NCBI GenBank assembly: GCA_023238725.1 | Contig: CM041545.1 | Span: forward strand, 15,591,501-15,655,500 | Reading direction: 5' to 3' | Length of the DNA stretch: 64,000 nt | Source: Scortum barcoo | Lineage: Eukaryota; Chordata; Actinopteri; Centrarchiformes; Terapontidae | In this document: positions 62,601-64,000 of the stretch, piece after piece | Position numbering within the stretch: the stretch's first letter is position 1 | Layout: every line of letters begins with the position of its first letter | The notes under the pieces: model-generated | Told to the model about the DNA's origin: nothing | The model's database searches: none | What the model saw: the letters and a program-made list of their open reading frames with translations, nothing else | Made by a program: the position numbers and the translations under genes

Positions 62601-64000
62601 GGGTTAATGATGCTGATTTCTGCTGGTAGAAAATAAAAATTATATTTTGACTTAATATGCATGGTAAAAATCTGCAAGGAAGCATTTAAATCATTTCAAA
62701 CCAAGTTGACCTTGAGCAATAATGGAGGCACGGACGCTCGCACATACACACAAATACGGTACATAGAGGCATGTGCATGCTCATGTGGAAATACACACAC
62801 ACAGAATGTATTCACTGCTAATTAGAGATAATCCAGGTCCCAACATGGGACCAGTAGCATGCAGCTGTTTATTTATTCTATTTACACTATCACCACAGGT
62901 TCCCACTGGTGTTTTAGTATACTATATAAAACCATAAAACAAATGCTGTTCTACAATGCATTGCTTACATTTGCATTATTTTGCATTTGTTTTTGGAAAA
63001 TGTGTAATATTTTTTGTGGATAGCTGTCTGATTTTTTTTCTCTTTTTCTTTCTTTTTTTTTGTTTACATTCATATTGGTTTTATTCCGTATGCTCTTAGA
63101 GAAGCAAGACACATTATATTGCTGTACTTTCACTTCACGTTTGGGATGTTTATTGGTTGACAAAATATCTGCTTACTTTAAGACACTCACTGCGACTGCC
63201 TAATACTATTACCGCCACGCCTCGGTTGTGTGTTCTGAAGTCATAAGTCACCTTCTCCTTCATGCTGGGAGGCTCACTGGCGGTGTTTCTGAAAGTATGA
63301 TTAGTTTTCTGTAGGAGGTGGTCAGTGTGCAGTCCAACAGCTGCTGCTGTGATTGAACACAGTCGGAGCTAATGTGGGTGTGGACTTCAGTGATAAGGCC
63401 TGAGTGGCACTGGCAGGGTCTCTTGTTAGCAGGAGATCCTTCAGAAGACCCCACTAAGAATTCTGAGGACAGAGTTTTGGTTTCATTGTCCCAAAATCTG
63501 AAAGGTCCCTCTATTTCCACTGATATTAGCTGGAATGGATGTTTTCTTCATTACACACTGTGTGCAGAGCAACAAAATACAGATTTAGACCGCAGGATTC
63601 ATTGTAAATACTTATGGGACAATCTGAATGATCCAGTAACAAGTTTTATGAAATTAGTGCCGTTGTATTTGGAATATTTAATCATCACAGAACATTTTTA
63701 AAAAGATGTTTTTCATTCATTAACTGCTGTAATTTGGTGTCTGGTAGGATTATCAGTGGTGGCATGTGTCCTACTTATACATTTAATCTTGATAATGTCA
63801 GGTCTAAAAGTCTATAAAGTGGCCCTTTTCAGTGAGCAGTATGTGGGGAAGTGTGATGAAAAGGAGGTCATGTAGAGAAACAGTTGTTGAGTACAGAATT
63901 GTATCCCACAGTGCTGATTGAGCTGGGAAGTACATTGACAGCAGTCGACAGTCGCTGGAACAATACTGACAGAATTTTCTTTTCTTTGCTTGTTCTTGTT
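50640..64000. other. intron 1 distal part, mostly unrecognised
   Basis: AT-rich, with no certain exon. A possible cryptic acceptor at 51048-51049 and a decayed coding-like block at about 60197-60470 are discussed under findings. A minus-strand AATAAA near 52270 has no readable gene above it. The last 3.4 kb contain a long T-run (62491-62511) and several short ones but no recognised element. Confidence 0.45.
60197..60475 (+). pseudogene. decayed coding-like segment of unknown origin
   Basis: From an ATG at 60197 one frame reads MTKFIKGQRNSLRDTAAIQD and continues SFQDLSGRLRPVNMNRLC, then meets TGA stops. After a one-base shift it resumes with LDAYKQRRAGITERHREC and RHACVAPPSEPP before another TGA. 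The peptide is rich in Arg, Gln and Leu, and the stops could be CGA codons lost by CpG decay, as in old transposons. I do not recognise the family, so this may be a mobile-element relic or chance. Confidence 0.25.

Larger units (their letters stand above)
29431..64000 (+). other. astn2: astn2 intron 1 (5' part, open-ended)
   Basis: The region begins with GTAAGA after exon 1. Exon 2 should begin by completing a codon starting with G and encode the segment leading to the first transmembrane helix; nothing like that is found in any frame. Intron 1 therefore exceeds 34.5 kb, in keeping with the very large size of astrotactin genes. No nested gene is recognised. Long T-runs occur at 32820-32838, 32969-32986, 36281-36298, 37892-37912, 39280-39297, 47697-47712 and 62491-62511. 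Confidence 0.8.

Overview
The window looks like ordinary nuclear DNA of a ray-finned fish, probably an acanthomorph. It is AT-rich and gene-poor, with many microsatellites and decayed copies of repeat families that are common across teleosts. The only gene recognised with confidence is the start of an astrotactin gene, most likely astn2, on the + strand: exon 1 at 28935-29430. It encodes a signal peptide, the astrotactin N-terminal motifs and a large glycine-rich insert, and ends in a strong phase-1 splice donor. Everything downstream (29431 to the window end, over 34.5 kb) is read as the first part of a large intron 1. No exon 2 was found.

Region by region: 1-28.7 kb is the 5' intergenic flank. 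It holds a possible decayed retrocopy of a coiled-coil protein (about 5.2-6.65 kb, minus strand), a LINE endonuclease fragment (9.24-9.53 kb, minus), a Tc1/mariner-like relic (21.86-22.24 kb), several teleost SINE-like or LINE-tail repeats (6.9, 24.0, 27.0-27.6 kb) and microsatellites. Three RE1/NRSE-like (REST-binding) sequences lie at 24564, 26353 and 26395, about 4.4 to 2.5 kb upstream of the astn2 start codon and in the same orientation. They are the most interesting regulatory signal here, because astrotactins are neuronal genes. 28.7-28.93 kb is a CpG-rich promoter and 5' UTR with an E-box and a TATA-like element.

Inside intron 1, a (GT)12 tract and a 61-nt pure pyrimidine run directly follow the splice donor; the run can form a G-quadruplex or H-DNA. 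About 30-48 kb shows no transposon I recognise and may hold conserved noncoding elements. Then come a LINE reverse transcriptase fragment (48.15-48.96 kb) and a well-preserved 342-bp TA-flanked Tigger-like MITE (50296-50637). The rest is AT-rich sequence with one unidentified decayed coding-like segment near 60.2-60.5 kb.

No tRNA, rRNA, CRISPR or bacterial-type feature was seen. Repeat and gene identities rest on recognition by eye; no search was run.
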